Shown one piece after another: positions 27,294 to 36,068 of a stretch of DNA of 64,000 bases. The DNA comes from Bordetella parapertussis. Its GTDB lineage: Bacteria; Pseudomonadota; Gammaproteobacteria; Burkholderiales; Burkholderiaceae_B. The notes under the pieces are model-generated. The model ran no database searches. It was given only the letters and a program-made list of their open reading frames with translations, and was not told the origin of the DNA. Location of the stretch: positions 44,205 to 108,204 of the forward strand of contig CAMDNZ010000004.1 of NCBI GenBank assembly GCA_945903445.1, in the 5' to 3' direction. A program made the translations under genes and the position numbers. Each line of letters begins with the position of its first letter. The first letter of the stretch is position 1.

Positions 27294-27761
27294 TTATGCT
27301 TTGCGGACGTGCTGTATAGCCGCCACGATGTTTGAGTAGGCGCCGCAACGGCAAATGTTGCCGCTCATGGCTTCCTTGACGTCGGCATTGCCGGGGCCAC
27401 AGGGTTCTTTCATCAACGCGACCCCCGACATGATCTGGCCTGCCGTGCAATAGCCGCACTGGTAGCCGTCGTGCGCCACGAACGACGCCTGCATGGGATG
27501 GAGATTGTCCGGCGTGCCCAAGCCTTCGATGGTCGTGATGTCGTCGCCCTGGTGGGTGACGGCCAGGCGCAGACAGGCGTTGACGCGTTTGCCGTTGACA
27601 TGCACCGTACAGGCGCCGCACTGGCCGTGGTCACAGCCTTTCTTGGTGCCCGTCAGATGCAGATGCTCGCGCAGGCAGTCGAGCAGGGTGGTGCGCGGAT
27701 CCAGATCGAGTCGGTGGTCTTGGCCGTTGACCTTCAAGGTCACTGAGAGCGGAGCTGTCAT
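27294..27761 (-). CDS. paoA: Aldehyde oxidoreductase 2Fe-2S subunit, no Tat signal
   Basis: The 155-residue small subunit holds two 2Fe-2S clusters. The plant-type site is Cys 43, 48, 51 and 63 (GCDHGQCGACTVH...NAC). The helical-domain site is Cys 102, 105, 137 and 139 (QCGYC and ICRCG). Escherichia coli PaoA has a long N-terminal Tat signal. This protein starts directly at the ferredoxin fold (MTAPLSVTLKVNGQ), so the complex should stay in the cytoplasm. An AGGA lies upstream of the ATG. It is the first gene of the operon, divergent from putA. Confidence 0.9.
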   Translation of the reverse strand: MTAPLSVTLKVNGQDHRLDLDPRTTLLDCLREHLHLTGTKKGCDHGQCGACTVHVNGKRVNACLRLAVTHQGDDITTIEGLGTPDNLHPMQASFVAHDGYQCGYCTAGQIMSGVALMKEPCGPGNADVKEAMSGNICRCGAYSNIVAAIQHVRKA

Positions 27762-27851
27762 GAAGAAGTCCTGAGCAGGGGAAGCGTGCGCTGCCGCGCG
27801 GGCTTACGCAATGGCTTCATGTGAACGGCATAGTGCGCTGCAACTGCTGCA

Positions 27852-27901
27852 AAACATGAAATTCATAGATTTCACGCTTAACTTGAAAAAAATTCATGTT
27901 T
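27852..27901. promoter_or_regulatory. Inverted repeat upstream of the pao-like operon
   Basis: AAACATGAA at 27852-27860 is repeated in inverted form as TTCATGTTT at 27893-27901, within an AT-rich stretch about 90-140 bases upstream of the paoA start. It may be a looped or dimeric regulator site. The regulator is unknown. Confidence 0.35.
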
Positions 27902-27958
27902 ATAGATTGAACGCGCTTTTTCAAGAGAAAAATCGCAGTTCTAGCGCTGGCTAAAAGG

Positions 27959-28047
27959 TGCAACCTTATGGGGTAAGTACCTAGTTAATATCTTGAAACA
28001 AGCTGCCTATAATCCGCCGCAATAGGTTGCAACTTGGTGGTTGCAAC
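27959..28047. promoter_or_regulatory. Candidate PutA operators in the putA control region
   Basis: The GTTGCA motif bound by the ribbon-helix-helix domain of Escherichia coli PutA occurs here as TGCAAC at 27959-27964, GTTGCA at 28026-28031 and GTTGCA at 28040-28045. A further copy lies at 27839-27844. The two downstream copies form a GGTTGCAAC direct repeat 14 bases apart, just after the -10 element. Since the putA product keeps the ribbon-helix-helix domain, autorepression is likely. Confidence 0.6.
27985..28013 (+). promoter_or_regulatory. putA promoter
   Basis: A perfect -10 TATAAT at 28008-28013 is preceded at 17 bases by TTAATA (27985-27990), a fair -35. Candidate PutA operator motifs lie both upstream of it and in the early transcribed region. 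Confidence 0.6.
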
Positions 28048-28071
28048 GTTTTTCTACATGGCGACGAATTT

Positions 28072-31000
28072 ATGGCCAGCACGACTCTGGGTTTGAAGGT
28101 GGACGATGCTTTGCGCAGCCGCTTGCGCACTGCAGCAGAACGTTTGGGACGAACGCCGCATTGGTTTATCAAGCAGTCGGTCCTGGCCTATCTCGAGCAA
28201 GTCGAGCAAGGTCGAGTGCCCCCCGAGTTGTCACATTTGGGTTTACCTGAGTTGCAACCTGAGGAGCGCGAAGACGACACGCCGCAAGCCCTTCAACCGT
28301 TTCTATCGTTTGCGCAGTCGGTGGCGCCGCAATCGGTGCTGCGTGCGGCCATCACCTCGGCCTACCGGCGTCCGGAATCCGAATGCGTGCCGCTGTTGAT
28401 CGGTCAGGCGCGTGCTGCGGCCCAAGGCGAAAAAGTGCAGTCCCTGGCCGCCAAGCTGGTGCAAGCCCTGCGCGACAAGCGCAAACGCAAACATGGCGGC
28501 GTCGAAGCACTGGTGCAGGAGTTTTCGCTGTCCAGCCAGGAAGGCGTCGCGCTGATGTGTCTGGCCGAAGCCCTGTTGCGCATTCCCGATCGCAGCACCC
28601 GTGACGCCCTGATCCGCGACAAGATCAGCCGAGGCGACTGGCACGCTCACGTCGGGCAGTCGTCGTCCATGTTCGTCAATGCGGCCGCCTGGGGGCTGGT
28701 GCTGACCGGCAAACTGGTGGCCACCAGCAGCGAGCAGTCGCTGTCGCGTGCCCTGACCCGTTTGATCGGCAAGGGCGGCGAACCCGTCATCCGCAAGGGC
28801 GTGGACATGGCCATGCGGATGATGGGCGAGCAGTTCGTCACCGGCGAGACCATCTCCGAAGCGCTGGCCAACAGCCGCAAGTTCGAGTCGCGCGGATTCC
28901 GTTATTCCTACGACATGCTGGGCGAAGCCGCCACCACGGCCGAAGACGCGCAAGTCTATTACGACGCCTATGTGCAGGCGATTCACGCCATCGGCAAGGC
29001 GTCGCACGGCCGGGGCATTTACGAAGGCCCTGGCATTTCGATCAAGTTGTCGGCCTTGCACCCGCGTTACAGCCGGGCACAGCAAGACCGCGTCATGAGC
29101 GAGTTGCAACCCCGCGTACTGGCTCTGGCGCAATTGGCGCATCGCTACGACATCGGCTTGAACATCGATGCCGAAGAGGCCGATCGCCTCGAAATCTCGC
29201 TCGACCTGCTCGACGGGCTGTGCGCCGATCCATCGCTGGCCGGTTGGAACGGCATCGGTTTTGTGATCCAGGCTTATCAGAAGCGCGCACCTTACGTGAT
29301 CGATTTCGTAATCGATCTGGCGCGTCGGACTCGTCACCGCATCATGGTACGCCTGGTGAAAGGCGCCTATTGGGACAGCGAGATCAAGCGTGCCCAAGTG
29401 GACGGTTTGGAAGGCTATCCCGTGTACACCCGTAAGGTTTACACCGATGTTTCGTATCTGGCGTGCGCCCGCAAGTTGCTGGCGGCACCGGAGGCCGTGT
29501 TCCCACAGTTCGCCACGCACAACGCCCAAACGCTGGCAGCCATCTATCACATGGCCGGCCAAAACTATTACCCCGGTCAGTACGAGTTCCAGTGCCTGCA
29601 TGGCATGGGCGAGCCGCTGTACGAGGAAGTCACGGGTCCGGTATCACAAGGTCGCCTGAATCGTCCCTGCCGCGTGTATGCCCCGGTCGGCACGCACGAG
29701 ACCCTACTGGCCTATTTGGTGCGCCGCCTACTGGAAAACGGCGCGAACACCTCGTTCGTAAACCTGATCGGCGACACCGATGTGCCGGTCGAGCGTCTGG
29801 TGGCCGACCCGGTCGACGTTGCCTTGAACATTCAGCCGTTAGGCGCGCCGCACGACAAGATTCCGTTGCCCCGCGATCTGTATGAAGCCGCGGGCGAGAA
29901 CCGGCCCAATGCGGCGGGTCTGGACCTGTCCAACGAACAGCGTCTGGCTTCGCTGTCGTCGGCCTTGTTGGCCAGTGCCGCGACGACGTGGCGGGCTGCG
30001 CCCACGGCCATCGATTCGAGCGCCGAACCCCTGGCCGAAGATTCCTTGCGCTGGCAGCCCGTGCGCAACCCGGCCGATCTGCGCGACACCGTGGGCCGAG
30101 TAGCCGAAGCCGACGAGGCCGACGTGCAGGCCGCTTTGCGTGCCGCCACGCACGCCGCACCCATCTGGCAATCGACGCCGGTGTCCGAGCGCGCGGCGTG
30201 CCTGCGCCGTGCGGCTCAGGCGCTGGAAGGGCAGATGCAGCCCTTGCTCGGACTGATCGTTCGAGAAGCAGGCAAGTCTTTGCCCAACGCAATCGCCGAA
30301 GTGCGCGAAGCCGTGGACTTCCTGCGTTATTACGCGCAAGCCATCGAGCGCGACTTCTCCAACGACAGTCATCGCCCGTTGGGACCGGTAGTGTGTATCA
30401 GCCCGTGGAATTTCCCGCTGGCGATTTTCATCGGCCAGGTCGCTGCGGCCCTGGCTGCCGGCAACGTGGTGCTGGCCAAGCCCGCCGAGCAAACGCCGCT
30501 GATCGCCGCTCAGGCCATTGACCTGCTCCATGCCGCAGGTGTGCCGCGCGATGCGGTGCAACTGCTGCCCGGCCGCGGTGAAACCGTGGGCGCGACGCTG
30601 ACTTCGGACGCCCGAGTGCGTGGCGTCATGTTCACCGGTTCGACCGATGTCGCCAAATTGATCGCCCGCACTTTGGCCGATCGTTTGGACGACGACGGTC
30701 AACCGATTCCGCTGATCGCCGAGACGGGCGGGCAAAACGCGATGGTGGTCGATTCCTCGGCCTTGGCCGAGCAGGTGGTGGGCGACGTGTTGGCGTCGGC
30801 ATTCGACTCGGCTGGTCAGCGCTGCTCGGCCCTGCGCGTTTTGTGCCTGCAAGAAGAGATCGCCGATCGCACGCTAAAGATGCTGCATGGCGCTTTGCAC
30901 GAGCTAGCCGTGGGTAACCCCGAGAACTTGTCGATCGACGTCGGTCCGGTCATCGATGCCGCGGCGCGCGACACCATCGTGCGCCACGTGCAAACCCTGC

Positions 31001-31905
31001 GCGATAGTGGCCACAAAGTCGAGACTCTGCCTTTGCCCGAGGACTGCCGGCACGGCACGTTCGTCGCGCCGACCTTGATCGAATTGAACGAATTGTCGGC
31101 GCTCGAGCGTGAAGTGTTCGGCCCGGTGCTGCACGTGGTGCGTTATAAACGCGCCCAACTGGATCGCCTGATCGACGACATCAACGCGACCGGCTATGGC
31201 CTGACGTTCGGCGTACACACCCGTATCGACGAGACCATCAACCAGGTCGTCAACCGCATTCATGCGGGCAACGTCTATGTGAACCGCAACGTGATCGGTG
31301 CCATCGTCGGCGTGCAGCCGTTTGGCGGCGAAGGTCTGTCGGGCACCGGCCCGAAGGCAGGCGGCCCGCTCTATCTGCTGCGTCTGCTGGCCAAGCGTCC
31401 GGCCGGTTTGCCCGCCATCCGAGGCATGAGCGCCGAGCAGCCGTGGCGGGTCACGCTGCCTGGCCCCACGGGCGAGCTCAATACATGGAGTCTGGCTCCG
31501 CGCGGTACGGTATTGTGCGTGGCGCAAACCGAGGTCGGGGCTCAGGCGCAATGGACCGCGGTCTCGCGCAGCGGCAATCGTGCCTTGTTCGTCGATACGC
31601 AGGCGGGGCAGGCCATGGTGGCCAGCCTGGCAGGTCGCCCGAACGCGCCCACCATCGCGGGTGACAAGGCCGTCGACGATGCCGACGTTCAGGCGGTGTT
31701 GTTCGAAGGCGATGGCGACGCGCTCTTGGCCTTGAATCGCCGAGTCGCCGCGCGCACAGGCGCCATTCTGTCGGTGCAAGGTCTGACCGCTCAAGCCTTG
31801 GCGGCGGGCGAGGGCTATGCCATCGAGCGTCTGCTGGCCGAGCGTTCGATCAGTGTCAACACCGCAGCGGCAGGCGGTAACGCCAACCTGATGACCATCG
31901 GTTAA
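28072..31905 (+). CDS. putA: Trifunctional PutA: transcriptional repressor, proline dehydrogenase and glutamate semialdehyde dehydrogenase
   Basis: The 1277-residue protein oxidises proline to glutamate and represses its own gene. Residues 1-45 form a ribbon-helix-helix domain (TTLGLKVDDALRSRLRTAAE). The FAD-dependent proline dehydrogenase barrel covers about 220-560 (RYSYDMLGEAA, LVKGAYWDSEIKRAQ, TRKVYTDVSYLACA). The aldehyde dehydrogenase domain covers about 640-1100, with SPWNFPLAIF, the catalytic Cys near 917 (SAGQRCSALRVL) and NRNVIGAIVGVQPFGGEG. A C-terminal domain of long PutA proteins follows. The ATG at 28072 is chosen because it begins the DNA-binding domain directly. FAD makes it membrane-associated during catalysis. 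Confidence 0.95.
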   Translation: MASTTLGLKVDDALRSRLRTAAERLGRTPHWFIKQSVLAYLEQVEQGRVPPELSHLGLPELQPEEREDDTPQALQPFLSFAQSVAPQSVLRAAITSAYRRPESECVPLLIGQARAAAQGEKVQSLAAKLVQALRDKRKRKHGGVEALVQEFSLSSQEGVALMCLAEALLRIPDRSTRDALIRDKISRGDWHAHVGQSSSMFVNAAAWGLVLTGKLVATSSEQSLSRALTRLIGKGGEPVIRKGVDMAMRMMGEQFVTGETISEALANSRKFESRGFRYSYDMLGEAATTAEDAQVYYDAYVQAIHAIGKASHGRGIYEGPGISIKLSALHPRYSRAQQDRVMSELQPRVLALAQLAHRYDIGLNIDAEEADRLEISLDLLDGLCADPSLAGWNGIGFVIQAYQKRAPYVIDFVIDLARRTRHRIMVRLVKGAYWDSEIKRAQVDGLEGYPVYTRKVYTDVSYLACARKLLAAPEAVFPQFATHNAQTLAAIYHMAGQNYYPGQYEFQCLHGMGEPLYEEVTGPVSQGRLNRPCRVYAPVGTHETLLAYLVRRLLENGANTSFVNLIGDTDVPVERLVADPVDVALNIQPLGAPHDKIPLPRDLYEAAGENRPNAAGLDLSNEQRLASLSSALLASAATTWRAAPTAIDSSAEPLAEDSLRWQPVRNPADLRDTVGRVAEADEADVQAALRAATHAAPIWQSTPVSERAACLRRAAQALEGQMQPLLGLIVREAGKSLPNAIAEVREAVDFLRYYAQAIERDFSNDSHRPLGPVVCISPWNFPLAIFIGQVAAALAAGNVVLAKPAEQTPLIAAQAIDLLHAAGVPRDAVQLLPGRGETVGATLTSDARVRGVMFTGSTDVAKLIARTLADRLDDDGQPIPLIAETGGQNAMVVDSSALAEQVVGDVLASAFDSAGQRCSALRVLCLQEEIADRTLKMLHGALHELAVGNPENLSIDVGPVIDAAARDTIVRHVQTLRDSGHKVETLPLPEDCRHGTFVAPTLIELNELSALEREVFGPVLHVVRYKRAQLDRLIDDINATGYGLTFGVHTRIDETINQVVNRIHAGNVYVNRNVIGAIVGVQPFGGEGLSGTGPKAGGPLYLLRLLAKRPAGLPAIRGMSAEQPWRVTLPGPTGELNTWSLAPRGTVLCVAQTEVGAQAQWTAVSRSGNRALFVDTQAGQAMVASLAGRPNAPTIAGDKAVDDADVQAVLFEGDGDALLALNRRVAARTGAILSVQGLTAQALAAGEGYAIERLLAERSISVNTAAAGGNANLMTIG

Positions 31906-32023
31906 CGCGGGTTCATTGCCGCACACATCGTTTTTCGCAGGCAGTATTTTTTCGCTACGCAGCACATGCTGCGGTTTCGTAGTCAGTCCACAAGGGCATC
32001 GATATCGCCCAGGAGGGGTCACC

Positions 32024-33175
32024 ATGAAGTCCAAGCAATTCTTTTCCAAGGTCGCGCTCGGTTGCGCAGCAGCAGTCAGCCTGGCATTCGCCCCGGCGCA
32101 CGCCGCTGACATCCGCTTCGGTTTTGCCGCGCCCTTGACCGGTCCGCAATCGCACTACGGCGAAGAAATGCAGAACGGCCTGCTGCTGGCGCTGGAAGAA
32201 GCCAACAAGCAGGGCATCGACGTCGATGGCTCGAAGGCCAAGTTCGTCCTGGTGTCCAAAGACGACCAGGCCGATCCGCGCGTCGGTGTGCAAGTCGCCC
32301 AGCAACTGGTCGACGAGGACGTCGCTGGCATTCTGGGTCATTTCAACTCGGGCACCACGATCCCGGCTTCGCGCGTCTATCACGACGCCGGCCTGCCGCA
32401 GATCGCCATGGCGACCTCGCCCGAATACACCCTGCAAAACTACAACACTACCTTTCGCATGATGACCAGCGACACGCAGCAAGGCAGCGCAGTCGGCAAG
32501 TTCATGGTCGAGAAGCTGGGCGCCAAGAAGATCGCGCTGATCGATGACCGCACCGCGTATGGTCAAGGCTTGGCCGACGAAGTCGAGAAGGCCGTCAAGG
32601 CAGCGGGCGGCACCATCGTTCGCCGCGAGTACACCAACGACAAGGCCAACGATTTCACGTCCATCCTGACCAACATCAAGGGCGTGGCCCCGGATGCGAT
32701 CTTCTTCGGTGGCCTGGATGCGCAATCGGGTCCGATGAAGCGTCAGATCGAGACGCTGGGTATCAAGGCACCGCTGGTCTCGGGCGAAATGACCCGCAGC
32801 GAAACCTTCATCAAGCTGGCCGGAGGCGCAGCCGAGGGCACTTACGCTTCGCTGGCCGGTGTACCGCTGGTGCAGATGGCTGCAGGCAAGGACTTCGACG
32901 CCGCCTATCAGGCGCGCTTCAAGAAGGCTCCCGGCGTGTATTCGCCTTACGCCTACGACGGTGCATGGAACATGATCGTCGCCATCCAGAAAGCCAACTC
33001 GGCCAATCCGGAAAAGTATTTGCCCGAGCTGGCCAAGCTGTCGCGCAAGGGTGCGACCAGCGAGAACATCGCATATGACGCGAAGGGCGATCTGAAAGAA
33101 GTGTCCGTGACCATCTATCAGGTCAAGGGCGGCAAGTGGGAAATGGTTGAGACCATTGTCAGTCAAGCGCAGTAA
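32024..33175 (+). CDS. livK: Branched-chain amino acid ABC transporter, periplasmic binding protein
   Basis: The 383-residue solute-binding protein has a cleavable signal (KVALGCAAAVSLAFAPAHA, then ADIRFGFAAPLTGPQ) and the type I periplasmic-binding fold of the LivJ/LivK family. GHFNSGTTIPASRVYHDAGL and the IDDRTAYGQGLADEV hinge segment are typical. It delivers leucine, isoleucine, valine or related amino acids to LivHMGF. The start is supported by AGGAGG at 32011. An intercistronic hairpin separates it from livH and may raise its expression relative to the membrane genes. Confidence 0.93.
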   Translation: MKSKQFFSKVALGCAAAVSLAFAPAHAADIRFGFAAPLTGPQSHYGEEMQNGLLLALEEANKQGIDVDGSKAKFVLVSKDDQADPRVGVQVAQQLVDEDVAGILGHFNSGTTIPASRVYHDAGLPQIAMATSPEYTLQNYNTTFRMMTSDTQQGSAVGKFMVEKLGAKKIALIDDRTAYGQGLADEVEKAVKAAGGTIVRREYTNDKANDFTSILTNIKGVAPDAIFFGGLDAQSGPMKRQIETLGIKAPLVSGEMTRSETFIKLAGGAAEGTYASLAGVPLVQMAAGKDFDAAYQARFKKAPGVYSPYAYDGAWNMIVAIQKANSANPEKYLPELAKLSRKGATSENIAYDAKGDLKEVSVTIYQVKGGKWEMVETIVSQAQ

Positions 33176-33180
33176 AGATT

Positions 33181-33205
33181 AGGCGGCGGCGTCGAGCCGC
33201 CGCCT
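33181..33205 (+). other. Intercistronic hairpin between livK and livH
   Basis: AGGCGGCGGC and GCCGCCGCCT form a perfect 10-base GC-rich stem with a five-base loop, directly after the livK stop. It has no T tract. Such hairpins in binding-protein-first ABC operons usually protect the upstream mRNA or attenuate downstream transcription. Confidence 0.6.
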
Positions 33206-33235
33206 GTCGTCAGCCAGAACCCCTAAGGGCGCAGC

Positions 33236-34165
33236 ATGGAAATATTCATCCAACAACTTATTAACGGCCTGACGCTGGGTAGCGTCTATGCATTGGTAGC
33301 CCTGGGATACACCATGGTCTACGGCATCATCGGCCTGATCAATTTTGCGCACGGCGACGTGGTGATGATCGGTGCCATGGTCGTCACCGTCGTCGTGACT
33401 TCGCTGGTGGGCGGCGATCCCAGCGTTTCGGCCTGGATGGCCCTGGGCGCGGGTCTGCTGGTCGCCATTCCGGCGTGCATGATCGTGGGCTGGACCGCCG
33501 AGCGCGTGGCCTATCGGCCGCTGCGCCGCGCTCCCCGCCTGGCCGCGCTGATCACCGCCATCGGTGTATCCATCATTCTCCAGAACCTCGCGATGATGAT
33601 CTGGGGCCGCAACTACATGAGCTTTCCACAGATCATTCACAGCGATGTGTATACCGTCATGGGTGCGCGCGTCAGTGGCTTGCAGATCGCCATCGTGGTC
33701 ATCGCCGGTGCGTTGATGGCGGGTCTGACCTATCTGGTGCACGGTACGCGCCTGGGTACGGCCATGCGCGCTACCGCACAGAACCGCGAAGTCGCGGGTC
33801 TGATGGGTGTGAACATCAACACCGTCATCTCCGCGGCGTTCCTGATTGGGTCGGCCTTGGCTGCCGTCGCAGGCACGATGGTCACGACCTATTACGGCGT
33901 GGCGCAATACACCATGGGTTTCATGCTGGGCCTGAAGGCGTTTACCGCCGCTGTGCTGGGCGGCATTGGCAACCTGGGCGGTGCGATGTTGGGCGGCTTG
34001 TTGCTGGGTGTGATCGAAGCGCTGGGTTCCGGCTACATCGGCGACCTGACCGGCGGCTTTCTCGGCAGCCACTATCAAGACGTGTTCGCTTTCGTCGTGC
34101 TGGTGGCCGTATTGATTTTTCGGCCCAGTGGTCTGATGGGCGAGCGTGTGGGAGACCGTGCATGA
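33236..34165 (+). CDS. livH: Branched-chain amino acid ABC transporter permease LivH
   Basis: The 309-residue inner-membrane permease has about eight helices. LivH hallmarks include the start MEIFIQQLINGLTLGSVYAL, YTMVYGIIGLINFAHGD, and the ATPase-contact loop GTAMRATAQNREVAGLMGVN, followed by FTAAVLGGIGNLGGAM. It pairs with LivM. Its stop codon overlaps the livM start (ATGA). Confidence 0.94.
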   Translation: MEIFIQQLINGLTLGSVYALVALGYTMVYGIIGLINFAHGDVVMIGAMVVTVVVTSLVGGDPSVSAWMALGAGLLVAIPACMIVGWTAERVAYRPLRRAPRLAALITAIGVSIILQNLAMMIWGRNYMSFPQIIHSDVYTVMGARVSGLQIAIVVIAGALMAGLTYLVHGTRLGTAMRATAQNREVAGLMGVNINTVISAAFLIGSALAAVAGTMVTTYYGVAQYTMGFMLGLKAFTAAVLGGIGNLGGAMLGGLLLGVIEALGSGYIGDLTGGFLGSHYQDVFAFVVLVAVLIFRPSGLMGERVGDRA

Positions 34166-35271
34166 CTTACGCTACGACTTCTGCTTCGCCTGCCTTGGGC
34201 AGCGGGGCTCGCCGCATTCCGGCACGCACCTTAGTCGGGATCGCCCTGATCGGCGTGGTGCTGGCGGTGCTGCCGTTTTTCATCGGCCAGTTCGGCCAAA
34301 GCTGGGTTCGTATTCTGAACTTCGCCTTGCTGTACGTGATGCTGGCCGTCGGCCTGAACATCGTCGTCGGTTTTGCGGGTCTGCTGGATCTGGGCTATAT
34401 CGCGTTCTATGCAGTGGGTGCCTATACGTGGGCGCTGCTGGCTTCGCCGCACTTCGGCCTGCATTTGCCGTTCTGGGCGATTCTGCCTATCGCCGTGGGT
34501 GTGGCGGCCTTGTTCGGGGTGTTGTTGGGCGCGCCGACGCTCAAGTTGCGCGGCGATTATCTTGCCATCGTCACCTTGGGTTTCGGCGAGATCATCCGTA
34601 TCTTTCTGACCAACCTGAACGCGCCGATCAACATCACCAACGGCCCGCAAGGCATTAACCGGATCGATCCGTTCAAGGTGGGCGAGTTCACTTTCGGCCG
34701 TACCGAGACCTTGATGGGCATTCGGTTCACCGGTCCCGAAAAATACTATTACCTGTTGCTGGCGTTCGTGCTGATCATTCTGTTGGTGTGCGTGCGCCTG
34801 CAAAACTCGCGCATCGGCCGTGCCTGGGAAGCCATTCGTGAAGACGAAATCGCAGCCAAGGCGATGGGCATTAACACTCGCAACACCAAACTGCTGGCGT
34901 TCGCGCTAGGTGCGTCGTTCGGCGGTGTGGCAGGCGCGATGTTCGCCGCCATGCAAGGCTTCGTCAGCCCTGAAAGCTTCAGCTTGACCGAGTCGATTTC
35001 GATTCTGTGCATGGTGGTGTTGGGTGGCATGGGGCACATCCCTGGCGTCATCCTGGGCGCCATCATCCTGGCGGGCTTGCCAGAGTTCCTGCGTGCCGTG
35101 GTCGAACCCTTGCAGCACATGTTGTTCGGCGCGGTGGTATTGGATCCCGAAGGCATCCGCATGTTGATGTTTGGTCTGGCCATGGTGTTGGTTATGCTGT
35201 TTCGCCCGGCTGGACTGTGGCCGTCGTCGGTGCGCCGCCGCGAGTTGACGACCAAGGGAGACAAAACATGA
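34162..35271 (+). CDS. livM: Branched-chain amino acid ABC transporter permease LivM
   Basis: The 369-residue permease has LivM features: VGLNIVVGFAGLLDLGYIAF, LRGDYLAIVTLGFGEIIRI, NITNGPQGI and the coupling loop SRIGRAWEAIREDEIAAKAM. The start at 34162 overlaps the livH stop by four bases, and the stop overlaps livG in the same way, showing translational coupling. It forms the membrane channel with LivH. Confidence 0.94.
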   Translation: MTYATTSASPALGSGARRIPARTLVGIALIGVVLAVLPFFIGQFGQSWVRILNFALLYVMLAVGLNIVVGFAGLLDLGYIAFYAVGAYTWALLASPHFGLHLPFWAILPIAVGVAALFGVLLGAPTLKLRGDYLAIVTLGFGEIIRIFLTNLNAPINITNGPQGINRIDPFKVGEFTFGRTETLMGIRFTGPEKYYYLLLAFVLIILLVCVRLQNSRIGRAWEAIREDEIAAKAMGINTRNTKLLAFALGASFGGVAGAMFAAMQGFVSPESFSLTESISILCMVVLGGMGHIPGVILGAIILAGLPEFLRAVVEPLQHMLFGAVVLDPEGIRMLMFGLAMVLVMLFRPAGLWPSSVRRRELTTKGDKT

Positions 35272-36068
35272 GCACCTTGTTGCAGGCCGAAGGCCTGTCA
35301 AAACGCTTTGGCGGCCTGCAAGCGCTATCGGAAGTGGGTTTCAGCATTCAAAAAGGCGAGATCTACGGGCTGATCGGTCCGAACGGCGCGGGCAAGACCA
35401 CGCTGTTCAATGTACTGACCAGCTTGTATATCCCGGAGTCCGGCACGTGCACGTTCAACGGTCGAGCCTTGACCGGTGCCAAGCCGCACGATATCGCCAA
35501 TTTGGGTTTGGCGCGCACGTTCCAGAACATTCGCTTGTTCGGTAATTTGAGTGCGCTCGAAAACGTCATGATCGGCCGCCATATCCGCACGAAAGCCGGT
35601 GTGCTGGGTGCCGTGTTGCGTACGCGCGCGCAGCGGCGCGAAGAGCGTGCTATCGAAGAGCGTGCCTACGCCTTGCTCGACTACGTCGGTATCGGACAGC
35701 GTGCCAACGACATCGCCAAAGCCCTGCCTTACGGCGACCAGCGCCGTCTGGAAATCGCTCGTGCGTTAGCTACTGAGCCTAGGCTTCTGGCCTTGGACGA
35801 GCCAGCTGCTGGCATGAACGCTTCCGAGACGGTGGTGCTGCGCCAGTTGATCGAAAAGATTCGCGCCGATGGCGTGACCGTGCTGCTGATCGAGCACGAC
35901 ATGAAATTGGTGATGGGGCTGTGCGATCGCGTGCTGGTGCTGGAATACGGCAAAGTGCTGGCCGAAGGCCGTCCCGCCGAAGTCCAACGCAATCCCAAAG
36001 TCATCGAGGCTTATCTGGGGGCAGGCGCTGCCACCGAAGCCACTACGCTTCCCGGAGGCCAGGCATGA
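35268..36068 (+). CDS. livG: Branched-chain amino acid ABC transporter ATPase LivG
   Basis: The 266-residue ATPase has Walker A GPNGAGKTTLFNVLT, the LivG-specific LGLARTFQNIRLF, a signature replaced by LPYGDQRRLEIARAL as is normal for LivG, Walker B LLALDEPAAGMN and H-loop LIEHDM. It drives transport together with LivF. Its ATG overlaps the livM TGA and its stop overlaps livF. Confidence 0.94.
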   Translation: MSTLLQAEGLSKRFGGLQALSEVGFSIQKGEIYGLIGPNGAGKTTLFNVLTSLYIPESGTCTFNGRALTGAKPHDIANLGLARTFQNIRLFGNLSALENVMIGRHIRTKAGVLGAVLRTRAQRREERAIEERAYALLDYVGIGQRANDIAKALPYGDQRRLEIARALATEPRLLALDEPAAGMNASETVVLRQLIEKIRADGVTVLLIEHDMKLVMGLCDRVLVLEYGKVLAEGRPAEVQRNPKVIEAYLGAGAATEATTLPGGQA

